Assembly: GCF_026151205.1 (NCBI RefSeq) | Contig: NC_087074.1 | Location: 12,939,182 to 13,003,181 of the forward strand | Length of the DNA: 64,000 nucleotides | Source of the DNA: Bolinopsis microptera | Taxonomy: Eukaryota > Ctenophora > Tentaculata > Lobata > Bolinopsidae | Reading direction: 5' to 3' | Part shown: positions 54,700-64,000 of the stretch, piece by piece | Numbering within the stretch: the first letter of the stretch is position 1 | Layout: each line of letters starts with the position of its first letter | The notes under the pieces: generated by a model | The model's database searches: none | Told to the model about the DNA's origin: nothing | What the model saw: the letters and a program-made list of their open reading frames with translations, nothing else | Made by a program: the position numbers and the translations under genes

Positions 54700-56270
54700 A
54701 TGCTTTGACAATTATGGATCATAGCTCTGTCAACAATCCCAATTTTTATTAGGTTTTATCAGATTTTGTGTGAAGTATACATTCCGTCAACAATCCATAT
54801 TTTTATTAGGTAAAGAGATTTTGTCACGTACAGTATACATTATATTTGTATTGTTAGTGGTAGGCAAACCTATCGTTTTTTACCCTTCACAGTGTGCAAA
54901 TCAATTAAGCACCTGTGATCTGCGGCTCAGATCAAACCTTTTGTACAGACATATTTTTGCTTGCTGTGTTAGATTGTAAAATGTTCTGATGGAGGGGTAA
55001 TATATTGCAACTAATTGTTTAATAGATATTCTGAAATATTTTATTAACAGTGCAGTTTATTTATAAACGCTATACTGCACTGTTTAGTATGTCAAAATCA
55101 TCTTGAGCCCATGGAATATCATCGATTTTATTCTGTATAGTGAGTATGATGTTTTTAAGACTCACTTTTGCTTGGCTAGTTTTTTGAGAGTAGTCTGACA
55201 GTTTAAGTTGGAGTGTCAGTGTTCAATAGCCTGGTTGATCTTGATATAAAGTCTGAGGATGCATGAGATGTTGTTAGAGTATTTTCCTCTCTACTTGATT
55301 TGTTAAACTGCTCGATGCTCATGGAGTGACAGAGGTTGTTGAAATTTAAGAATTTTGAAGGTTACCAATATCGTATGATAGTTATGCAGGTTTTTTGAGG
55401 TTAAGATGTTATTAATGCTTTTAGTGGACAAATTTTGTTAGTGGAAAAATTTGGGTAAGTAAGTACTACGTATCCAGCATGGAATTAGCAGCATGCTATC
55501 TTATGTTTGAAGAGTAATAAATCAATTTAAATTGATGTTTTACATTATATAAAGCACGCTTGCATTAGCATCGATCTGTCTAATCCATGAGTTTCTGCTA
55601 ACCTGTTAGAATAAACTGATTGCAACTTGCAACTCCCCATGAGTATAACATGATGTCAGTGTTCTTTGCAGTAGAGCCAAATAGTAATGAAAGGGATTAG
55701 AGGTATGTAGTCTCCTCATCTAGTTCATTTAGTGTGTTATTGACTTGTCACATGAAGGAATAACAATATTGTACAATGTACATGCTAGAGCAATTTTCTC
55801 ATAAACCATTGGTTAAGTATTTATAAAGGCAGTGACCATGGAAGCTATTATAAGTCATCTGAATGTGTATTGTGAGGAAGATGTAAGACTAAGATAATGT
55901 CAGGAAAGTGCCAAGAACTGTTGTGGAATTTGGAAAGTCTGCATAGGATGATTGGTTTTTCTTGACTACAATGCTGTGCAGTTGATTTAAACTTTAAAGC
56001 TCTTTTGGAGCTTATATAGTTTATAGATAGGTATTTTTAGCTCATATGGTTTATTAGAACATTTAAAAATCGTATCCAAAAACGATTCACAATTTCCCAG
56101 ATTGCTTTCCATTATTTCAATTAGCAGATACTATGAGCTGAATTATAATGCATGTTCTGTAGTTCAAAGCATATAATACATTTTTTTAAATAGACCAACA
56201 ATTTGATTTTCTTTTAAATAGTGCCTAACTTGAAAGTAACCATTAGAAGTGCTGTAGAAACAGATGAGAT

Positions 56271-57185
56271 ATGGTTAGAAATATTCGGAGTCTTCTTAAA
56301 GCAGCTTCTGTTGGAGTAAGGGAAAGTGGTTCTTGTATTGTGGTTCAGAAGATAGCTGATAAAAGTTATTGCTCACAGAATGTTTTTGATTATCGCTTGT
56401 TATTTGTTAAACGGCATCAGAAACTGAAAGCTTGGCCTGGGGCTTTAACGTTTCCTGGTGGTGTAATTGACAAGGAGGAGTCGGAAAGGGTTGCCAATTT
56501 CCGTCAAATTACAAATATTGATAAGCTCTCTGCATCACCGCCCTCTGAGATTGAAAATGTTTACAGGAAAACAGCATTGAGAGAGCTAAAAGAGGAAACT
56601 GAATTCCCACTTGATATTGATATTGCCACTCTTATTCCTTGGAGTGTTTGGCAAACACCTTTACAGCTCCCGAGAAGATTTAACACAACATTTTTCTTGA
56701 TTTTTGTGGGGTTACAGGAATTCAATCTAAAGCCCTGCGAAGGAGAGATTGAGTCGTTACACTGGCTTTCACCAGCTGAACTTTTAAATGACAGCTCTGT
56801 AAATCTGGCTCCAGTTACTGTTGCTGATGTTGCTAAATTCTCCCCTCATCTCACATATGATCAGCTAGTTGATTTTTCAAAGAGACGTTATCATGATTAT
56901 CAGACACAACAATGTATGCCGATCGTTATTAAGCTGAAAGATGGAACTATTGGCATCAATCCCGCAGATTCATTTTATTTTGAAGCGTTAGAGTTGCAGT
57001 TAAAAGACACGACTCAAATGGTCAGAATTGACAGTACAATAGAGGAACACAGTGCGAACCAAACTGTTTTGTGCAGAGAAGTTCTTGCTAGCCAGGATGG
57101 TAAAAGGAACCTCATTACCAATACTTTGTGGGATGGACACACGGTATCAAACTCACAATACCATTGTAAGATTATGTTCAAGTAG
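56271..57185 (+). CDS. NUDT19: NUDT19-like Nudix hydrolase, copy 2
   Basis: 304 residues, about 97% identical to copy 1 (10 differences, including Leu6Arg, Asn33Tyr, ILR to LAP near 195, Ser to Ala in DVAK, Leu to Pro in CMPIV, Gly to Asp in WDGH). The Nudix box and its insertion are unchanged, including Glu in place of Gly at the end of the box. Both copies share a ~350-base upstream region and the 3' flank, so both probably keep their promoter. Open frames in both argue that neither is a pseudogene. Confidence 0.87.
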   Translation: MVRNIRSLLKAASVGVRESGSCIVVQKIADKSYCSQNVFDYRLLFVKRHQKLKAWPGALTFPGGVIDKEESERVANFRQITNIDKLSASPPSEIENVYRKTALRELKEETEFPLDIDIATLIPWSVWQTPLQLPRRFNTTFFLIFVGLQEFNLKPCEGEIESLHWLSPAELLNDSSVNLAPVTVADVAKFSPHLTYDQLVDFSKRRYHDYQTQQCMPIVIKLKDGTIGINPADSFYFEALELQLKDTTQMVRIDSTIEEHSANQTVLCREVLASQDGKRNLITNTLWDGHTVSNSQYHCKIMFK

Positions 57186-57479
57186 ATGCTTTGACAATTA
57201 TAGATCATAGCTCTGTCAACAATCCCTATTTTTATTGGGTTTTTATCAGATTTTGTATGAAATATATACAATCCGTCGACAATCCATATTTTTATTAGGT
57301 AAAAAGATTTTATCACGTACAGTATACATTTGTATTGTTAGTGGTAGGCAAACCTATCGTTTTCACCCTTCACAGTGTGCAAATCAATTAAGCACCCGTG
57401 ATCTCATGATCTGCGGCTCAGATCAAACCTTTTGTACAGACATATTTTTGCTTGCTGTGTTAGGTTGTAAAGTGTTCTG

Positions 57480-57940
57480 ATGGAGGGGTAATTTATTGCA
57501 ACTAATTGTTTAATAGGTATTCTGAAGTATTTTATTAACAGCGCAGTTTATTTTATCTTCTAAATTTCTTGAAAGGTATTTCAATATCAAACAAATTGTA
57601 CTGTCAGATTTCTTCTTTTTGTGTTAGTTAGGTATATCATATAATCATATTGTAAATTATTGCAACTAATTGTGACCCAGGTATTCCAAAGTATGTAATT
57701 AACATTGCGGTTTATTTTTATCTTCTAAATTTCCTCCATTGTGCTATGCAAGTTATCTGGAGCCTTCATAGTTAAACTAGTTCGGTTAATTGGTAGCAAT
57801 ATGCGAGTTTCTGCAGAATTAGGCCGTCTCTGGCTGTACCATGACATTAGTGGTTTAACAACATGAACTGCCTGCAAGCTACATAAGTGCTCAGTTTAAG
57901 TGTTGACGTTTAACAATTGTTCACTGTTCACTGTTCAGGC
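57480..57940. other. Gap with ~165-bp imperfect duplication
   Basis: TTATTGCAACTAATTGT...GTATTC..AAGTAT.T.ATTAACA...TTTATCTTCTAAATTTC occurs at 57492-57570 and again at 57655-57735. It ends in the promoter/5' UTR of PCNP, where TTCACTG is repeated. No gene was seen. Confidence 0.45.
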
Positions 57941-57941
57941 C

Positions 57942-60084
57942 ATGTCTGATCGCTTGGAGAGTTCGTCACATCACAACAGAGGTATGCATTGGCTTTATAA
58001 CAGTTAAAACTTGTATTTAACCTTAGCATTATTACATCTTCTGCAGATTCTATCACAAGTACTGTTGGATTACCTGCTATCTGTGAATTATACATTTTAA
58101 TACCTCTAAATTATTTTAATATCAGTCACCTGATGACAGTTTTCTTTAATATCTAACATCTATGTTAAATGTTGATATTTAACATGTTTTTCTCAACATC
58201 ACAGATTATAAACATCGGAGAAATTTTACCGCCAAGGAGACAGACCACATAAAAGTTCAGTCCTCCTCCAACGGGAGCTCTAGCGGTAGCAGATTCAGTC
58301 CGTACGTTCGGCCAAACAGCACAAGCAGCTCGCACAAACCAAAACACGACGACGAACGCAAGCAGGAAAACGTATATCATGTCCCGACACAGAAATACCC
58401 AAAGTTTGAGGTAATTGGGAGACTTCTCTTACGGGATGCACATGTGCACGTGCGATCACTGTGCACATGCGATCACTAGTCCTGACTTGAACCGTAAAGC
58501 TGTCTGATCAAAGAAGTGTCCTGCATGTTTTAGAGCGACAAAAATTCTAATGAACAGTAATTTCTCAGGCTAAAAGCTCTCCCTCAAAAGTAGAGATTAA
58601 GCCTGCTAAAGTAGAGATTAAGCCCGCTAAAGTAGAGATTAAGCCTGCAAAAAAGAAAATGACGGTGGCTGCTGTTTTCAATTGTGACAGTTCGGACGTA
58701 AGTAATCGATCATAACCTACATGTTTAAACTTAATCGTCAACTTTTAAAATGTAGGGGTTTATCAATTTTTTGGCTCCATACTTATTTATAAATTTGATT
58801 AATTGCACGACGGTATCGAAAGCAACGAGATAGCTTTGTTATCGAAACACGAAAACAAATTTGAAATAATTTTTCTCCAGTTTACTTAAAAATAAAATTT
58901 GAAGTTGATATTTTCTAATATCTCCAGTGTGAGGCATGTGTGTATCTCATTATATCGTTGCCATGGTAACTCTAACGTTGACATGGATTCAGGAAGAGGA
59001 AGAAATTCCACTACATGCTAAGATGAGGATGAGGAACGTTGGCAAGTGAGTAAGATTAAATTAGTTAATTAATTAATTTTAACCTTATTTTAGGTGCCCG
59101 TTATCTTTTGTTTTTCTTTTCTTGTCCTTCAATACAGTAAAGCATAATATGTTTTAACGCCATTGAAATGTTCAACATGTCCTTGGTCTTCCCACTTTAA
59201 GTATATCTTCTTACCCCACCCCCCCCCCCCACCCCCACATCTCCTTTGCCCTCCTTCCCTCTCTCGATCTTTTATTCCCGTGTTACATAATGACAATTGT
59301 ACAAACCAAAGCTTTTTCTCTAAATCACACTATCACATCCATCCCTCGACCTCCCTGCCTCCCTTTCTCCCACTCCCTCCCTCCCTCCTCACCCCTCCAT
59401 TCCCTCCCTCCCATCCGACTGCAAGATGGAAATGTGGGAATAATTGTCGAAGTGGCCTTTTTAAAAGGGTGCTCCTTTATAAATTAAGTTTATGATCCAG
59501 TATATTTAGGCAAATTATACACGCGGACATATCAATAATATGGCGCGGCTTAAGCGGATGGCAAAATACGTACAGTAATTATGCGGAAGGCGCAAAGCCA
59601 ATTATATGATTCAGGACAAAACTGTTAATATAAAAAAGCCGCGCATAATCAAAATTATATTTATTTCAATTTAATTTAGATAATTTGATTATGCCATCTA
59701 TGATCTACTGTTCGATTATACCATTTAATGTTGACAGATGACAGATCATGGAGATATCTAAGATAGTCAGACATCATGGAGTTATCTTATCTATTAAAAT
59801 TAGCTACTCATCGCACCAGGATATGCCAATTCGACAGATCCATAATTGATTATGCAGGTCAGTTGCATAATTTGTAATACGCTCATAACATCATGAAATA
59901 CTCTAGGGACACGCCGACCTCATCGGGGCCAAACAGTTTCGGAAAGACCAAACGAGGTTTCACAGACACTGTTAAAATGTGGGAAAAAGACCCGGTAAAA
60001 GTGGCACAATTCATCGTTGAGAAGCAGAAAGAGGGCGAAACTCCCGCTGGAAGAGGTGAAGCCGCTGCTGGCAAAGATGAATAA
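57942..60084 (+). CDS. PCNP: PEST proteolytic signal-containing nuclear protein (PCNP) orthologue, 5 exons
   Basis: Exons 57942-57981, 58205-58410, 58569-58697, 58993-59045 and 59907-60084 join with GT-AG introns and agreeing phases to 201 residues. The diagnostic core is [20 protein letters not shown] followed by [20 protein letters not shown] and [13 protein letters not shown], closely matching vertebrate PCNP. The N-terminal half is Ser-rich and disordered. Exon 3 carries a threefold KVEIKPA repeat that looks lineage-specific. PCNP is a small nuclear protein, a target of UHRF2 ubiquitination, linked to cell-cycle control. Intron 4 (~860 bp) has C-rich low-complexity sequence and a possible MITE. 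The C-terminal ~30 residues ([19 protein letters not shown] in part) are not conserved. Confidence 0.92.
59165..59660. repeat. C-rich tract and MITE-like sequence in PCNP intron 4
   Basis: 59212-59235 is mostly C, and 59350-59420 is CTCCCTCCCT-type low complexity. From ~59540 GCGCGGCTT is inverted as AAGCCGCGC near 59636, enclosing ~95 bases, which resembles a small inverted-repeat element. Confidence 0.5.
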
Positions 60085-60616
60085 TAGTTTGTGGTTGCTG
60101 TGCGAGCAAACTTTTATTTTCCCTCGTTGATCATGAACTCTCGTTGATGACCCATCTCAAATTTACAATTATCGTTTTAAAATTTGAATACGGTTTTATT
60201 CAATTTTGACAAACATTGCTTGACATACATATATAGGTATTGAATGTTTTTAGTTTTATGTCATTTCGTCTTCCTTTGACTGAAGCTTATTCATTTTACT
60301 CCGGATTGACTTACGGCTTTTATTCATTGTTTTTAATGCTCACTTGTGACTTGACTGACTACCCCTTTTGATTCAATTCTGATTTCAAATTTTCTAAGAC
60401 TTATTAAAAAAGAAGACATTTGTTATTTTACAATGACACGTAAAAACTTTATTTTATTACATTTAAACAGTGTTGAATGTATTCAGTATCAAAAATATGC
60501 GGCATGTCTTTGTTAATGTGAGTGCAAACATATAATTATACTCGATGTGTATAGTATTTTATACTCGATGTTTTATGCAATATTTTGACGATTCATCCCA
60601 GTGTCTTCTTATTTTT

Positions 60617-62780
60617 TCAGACAATGTGTGGCCTCACACAATCGTTGTAAACGTCGTCGTTAAATACGAACTGTACGTGTTCTACACTTTCCTGCAAATG
60701 TAATTATGTTATCTGAACTAGATAAGACACCAAGTTGTGATATCCTGTGGTCTGAAACGACTTGAATTTTAGCCAAGTTCTGTGAAATTGATAAATGACA
60801 AGGTTATTTTACTTCTCCTGTTCCTCAATGCAAACATCAAGACTTTTACTTTAAAACTGGAAATGGCAAAAAGCTAAGATTAACCTTGATGCATTCTACT
60901 ATGCGATTGTTCTTGTCCATCTTTTTCAATCCCAAATCTTTGTAGAACGACTGATCCCTTCTGGGAACTATGTTCCACTCGTTATCGTAATACCCAAATA
61001 AACTGGAAATGATTTCATTTTTAGTCAAACCGAATTTTAAAGATATTTCACTTCGAGTATTGATTCGATTCGTCATGAGAATTGCTATTATATATTAGAA
61101 AGAAATTACGCTACAGTAGTTGATATAAAAACAGAAATATGTCCACACTAACGTCGATTCGAAAGGGAACACCGTGCCATCCTGAGGACCTCCTATTAAG
61201 ACCATCTTTTGAAGCTTTTTTAGGTTGTCTGATTGTCCTGGAAATTTTAGATACTTTTAATTCTGGCAAATTGGGGGAACTAGTAGTAAATCATATCTGT
61301 GCAGAAAATATACGTCAAACTATTTCACAAGGAGAATATTTGTGTTGTAAACTGACGTGTAGTTTACCTGGGCATTTCTTCCTCTGAGTTTGACACAACG
61401 ATGACGATAAAAACTTGTTTCGTTTCTTGTACATCGCTTGTTTGGTTGGGTCTGGTTTTGAGAGACAGAATTTATTACTCTGTTAGTGGGAAGGGCCCCC
61501 CAGTGGGAAGCTAAAATAACTAGACCGAAAATGGAGGCGCTAGGTCCTCTTTAAAGAAAGAAGAATTATGTATAACTAGGCTGTAAAAATGTACCCACCA
61601 TTCCAAAAATTACATAGAGAAAACTCTTGTCCCCCCGCGTTATAGCACATGCTGAAAATGTTGGTTAAAATGAGACGGGACCGTTAATCTGAATGTTCCG
61701 AAATAATTACAGGTGATAGGTATTAACTAAAACTAAAATTTCAAGATCAAAACTAAGATTATACATAACTCTAATAGTAATAAGTTATCGAGAATGGAGA
61801 ACTAACTAAGCTAAAGTGTCGTTGATAAAATTCTCGTAACCGCCAGCTATGCCATTAATCGGTGGTACTGAAATTATTAAAGATTCGTTTCATTGTTAAC
61901 GTAAGGTAGGCGGAAGCCGGTGACTACTGACTATTCGATAGAAAAAATTTATATTTCTTGAGTATTCTTTTTCAAATTCTGGGACAAAATCCCATCAAAA
62001 AGTCCGGAGGAAATTGAGTAATCCATCAGCCGAACCTTTGCTGACCCCCATATGAGGTCCTGCTAATGAGATGAACGTTGTAATGTTGTGATCATCCCAG
62101 TTCTGTATCACATTTCTACCGGACAACGCTCCCATACTGTGCCTAACGGGACTTACGTTAGGAACAGAAGAACATATAAATATTGTTGTCAGATTAGCTG
62201 ATTAAATGTGGGTAGTTCATATTTCTCTCCTAGTAAGTTTAAGAGTGTTGCCCATATCAAAATAAAAGTATTGTAGTCAATAGTCATTCATACTCATAGT
62301 TATACTAGTACATAATAGTACTAAATAATTATACTAATATTGAATTCTAATTAGTAATTTAGATACCCGATAAAAGTGATAGGTCCCTCGATATGAAGAT
62401 TCTTTATGTACTTCACAAGACTCTCAGATTGAACTTTTAGTGAAATCAAGCTATAGTCGTCCGGATAAAGCTGAAACAGTTTAAGTTTAACAGTGCTTTG
62501 CGCATCGTGCTGCAAAAGAATTGGCTGCTAAATAACTGTAAACTCGTTTATGAAACATCGTACACTGTACCTTGATAGAGTGAGTGTATGTGCCAGGGAA
62601 ATCTTTCTTTATCTTAAATGCCATGTACTCCATAGTTTTATGATTGTCCATCAGACCATGAAAGAGAAGAACAGGGTTTGCTGCAGTTGTTTGGCCTGAC
62701 ACCGTCACGTTTTCTCCCAGGCATATCCATAGAGTTAATAGTAATAGCGGGACAATGTGCCACATCCCGTCTATAGCCAT
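60617..62780 (-). CDS. PPT2: Palmitoyl-protein thioesterase 2-like (PPT2) hydrolase, 9 exons
   Basis: Exons (high to low): 62780-62571, 62470-62367, 62142-62036, 61867-61807, 61651-61599, 61451-61368, 61237-61153, 61002-60885, 60691-60617. All phases agree, giving 298 residues (human PPT2 is 302). Residues 1-~29 are a signal peptide; NPVLLFHGLMDN starts the alpha/beta-hydrolase fold. The triad is Ser107 (FIGHSMGALSG), Asp226 (VLIGGPQDG) and His279 (ESVEHVQF). GGQEFSLCNFWNDP and STLFGYYDNEW match PPT2 landmarks. PPT enzymes are lysosomal thioesterases; PPT2 prefers acyl-CoA and S-thioesters other than palmitoyl-protein. One donor (GTTCGG after exon 3) is weak. Only exons 1 and 8 overlap noticeable ORFs, so the gene is easily missed. 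Confidence 0.92.
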
Positions 62781-62894
62781 GTTTAGGGTCTAAAGATAAT
62801 CTGCCATGCATTACAGTTATGTACTGACGTATCAGAAAATGAACATTTTGCAATGAGAGTCAAGAAAACTAGATATCTGGATCGGTGCCGGTTA

Positions 62895-63120
62895 AGGGTC
62901 GTTCAGTGTTCACATATTACGTAATCAGCCGAGGGGTTTTCAAATGCTTACGGTTGATTGCGGGGGGGGGGGGGGTCTGGTCGTTGATTACATAATCAAA
63001 ATTTTCTTTTTTACCCTCTAGAATAATAAAAATTTGACAATATTTTAATTCAAATTCCACTCAGATATTGATAAAATTTAGAAATTGATCGGATATCCGA
63101 TTATAGTAAGGGGTAGTTCA
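62895..63120. mobile_element. MITE-like repeat with a G14 tract, related to 12.8 kb
   Basis: Starts TAAGGGTCGTTCAGTGTTCACATATTACGTAATCA, has a 14-G run followed by TCTGGTCGTTGATTACATAATC, and ends near GTAAGGGGTAGTTCACATTA, an imperfect inverse of nothing else seen. TTCAAATTCCACTCAGATATTGATAAAATTTAG-type sequence is inverted at 12.93 kb. Confidence 0.5.
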
Positions 63121-64000
63121 CATTAACTAATTGGTTGCAGGTGAGAAATTCAGTCAAAACTGTAAAATTTCTGTCCTGGAAATTTCATCTTCAAAAACTG
63201 AAAATGGGACAGAGATTGGGACAATATGATTTTACAATTTGATTCACGGATTTTGACTTCCAGTACCCCAATTTGGTTTCATACCATCATCAATTAACTC
63301 ACTAATTGGTTTCTGGGCAAAAATTTCATCCAATCTGTCAAATTTGTGTTCAGAAAATTTCATATTTGAAAATGGGACAGACTTTTGAAAATACAACTTT
63401 TCGTTTTGTTAAGCTTTTTGCTGTGGACTTCCTCCAACCGAAATCAACCTTCCAGCACCTCAATCGTGTCCTATGCCACCTATAGTTGAATTACTAATTG
63501 GTTGCAGGTGAGAAATTCAGTCAAAACTGTAAAATTTCTGTCCTGGAAATTTCATCTTCAAAAACTGAAAATGGGACAGAGATTGGGACAATATGATTTT
63601 ACAATTTTATTCGAGATTTTGACTTCCAGTACCCCAATTTTGTTTCATACCATCATCAATTAACTGACTAATTGGTTTCTGGGCAAAAATTTCAAAAACT
63701 GAAAATGGGACAGGTGAGAAATTCAGTCAAAACTGTAAAATTTCTGTCCTGGAAATTTCATCTTCAAAAACTGAAAATGGGACAGAGATTGGGACAATAT
63801 GATTTTACAATTTGATTCACGATTTTGACTTCCAGTACCCCAATTTGGTTTCATACCATCATCAATTAACTGACTAATTGGTTTCTGGGCAAAAATTTCA
63901 TCCAATCTGTCAAATTTGTGTTCAGAAAATTTCATATTTGAAAATGGGACAGACTTTTGAAAATACAACTTTTCGTTTTGTTAAGCTTTTTGCTGTGGAC
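63120..64000. repeat. ~363-bp tandem repeat running off the window
   Basis: ACTAATTGGTTGCAGGTGAGAAATTC begins at ~63126 and ~63488. A third, internally deleted start (GGGACAGGTGAGAAATTC) is at ~63708. Units contain AATTTCTGTCCTGG and AAAATGGGACAGA motifs. At least two and a half copies are visible. Confidence 0.88.

Larger units (their letters stand above)
52310..57560 (+). repeat. Tandem segmental duplication carrying NUDT19-like genes
   Basis: Copy 1 begins at 52310 and copy 2 at about 55080, both with TTTAGTATGTCAAAATCATC or TTAGTATGTC.... The gene portions are offset by 2,486 bases with only a few percent divergence. Differences are indels: copy 1 has a ~770-bp insertion (52649-53417); copy 2 has extra sequence at about 55100-55260 and 55370-55660. 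Flanks are conserved, so this is a genomic duplication and not retroposition. Confidence 0.88.

Noticed and set aside
59163-59495. 110-residue Pro-rich ORF
   Set aside because: C-rich low-complexity sequence inside PCNP intron 4.
61139-61387. 82-residue plus-strand ORF with a TATA-like sequence just upstream
   Set aside because: It is antisense to PPT2 exons 6-7, and the TATA-like string is only ~15 bases from the ATG.

Overview
The window is animal nuclear DNA, AT-rich, with short GT-AG introns and about half its length in repeats. I judge a non-bilaterian metazoan, most likely a cnidarian (medium confidence). The clues are a cathepsin-like protease fused to a ShKT domain, many LINE lineages, tRNA-headed SINEs, and conserved animal genes (TMEM63, PCNP, PPT2, NUDT19) close together. 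No prokaryotic features were seen.

Layout. 0-2.3 kb: a tRNA-derived SINE, a 1.3-kb DNA element whose ends are G/C homopolymers with an 8-bp target duplication, and more G-tract repeats. 2.8-6.6 kb: an intronless secreted cathepsin-ShKT gene (minus) and a three-exon gene for a 70-residue secreted peptide precursor (plus). 7.0-29.7 kb: a 19-exon TMEM63/OSCA-type channel gene on the minus strand. I rebuilt it exon by exon and every splice phase agrees. Its 17-kb intron 5 contains a near-intact 7.0-kb LINE, a LINE remnant, an SV2/SVOP-like transporter gene and a small secreted-protein gene, the last two on the opposite strand.

30-35.5 kb is retroelement debris ending in a long (AAATG)n tract. 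36.7-39.2 kb is a 26-copy 91-bp satellite. 39.4-41.5 kb is a decayed hAT transposase gene. 43-49.7 kb holds two SINEs and pieces of three or more retroelement lineages. 52.3-57.5 kb is a tandem segmental duplication carrying two nearly identical NUDT19-like genes; copy 1 later received an insertion that copy 2 lacks. 57.9-62.8 kb holds a convergent pair of conserved genes, PCNP (plus, 5 exons) and PPT2-like (minus, 9 exons). The window ends in a diverged MITE-like repeat and a roughly 363-bp satellite.

The genes do not form one pathway. They are TMEM63 (membrane mechanosensation), PPT2 (lysosomal thioesterase), NUDT19 (CoA/nucleotide hydrolysis), PCNP (nuclear), a transporter and secreted proteins. 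The most unusual items are the LINE whose 5' end is an 18-bp monomer array bounded exactly by a 15-bp target duplication, and inverted-repeat DNA elements that terminate in long G/C homopolymers.
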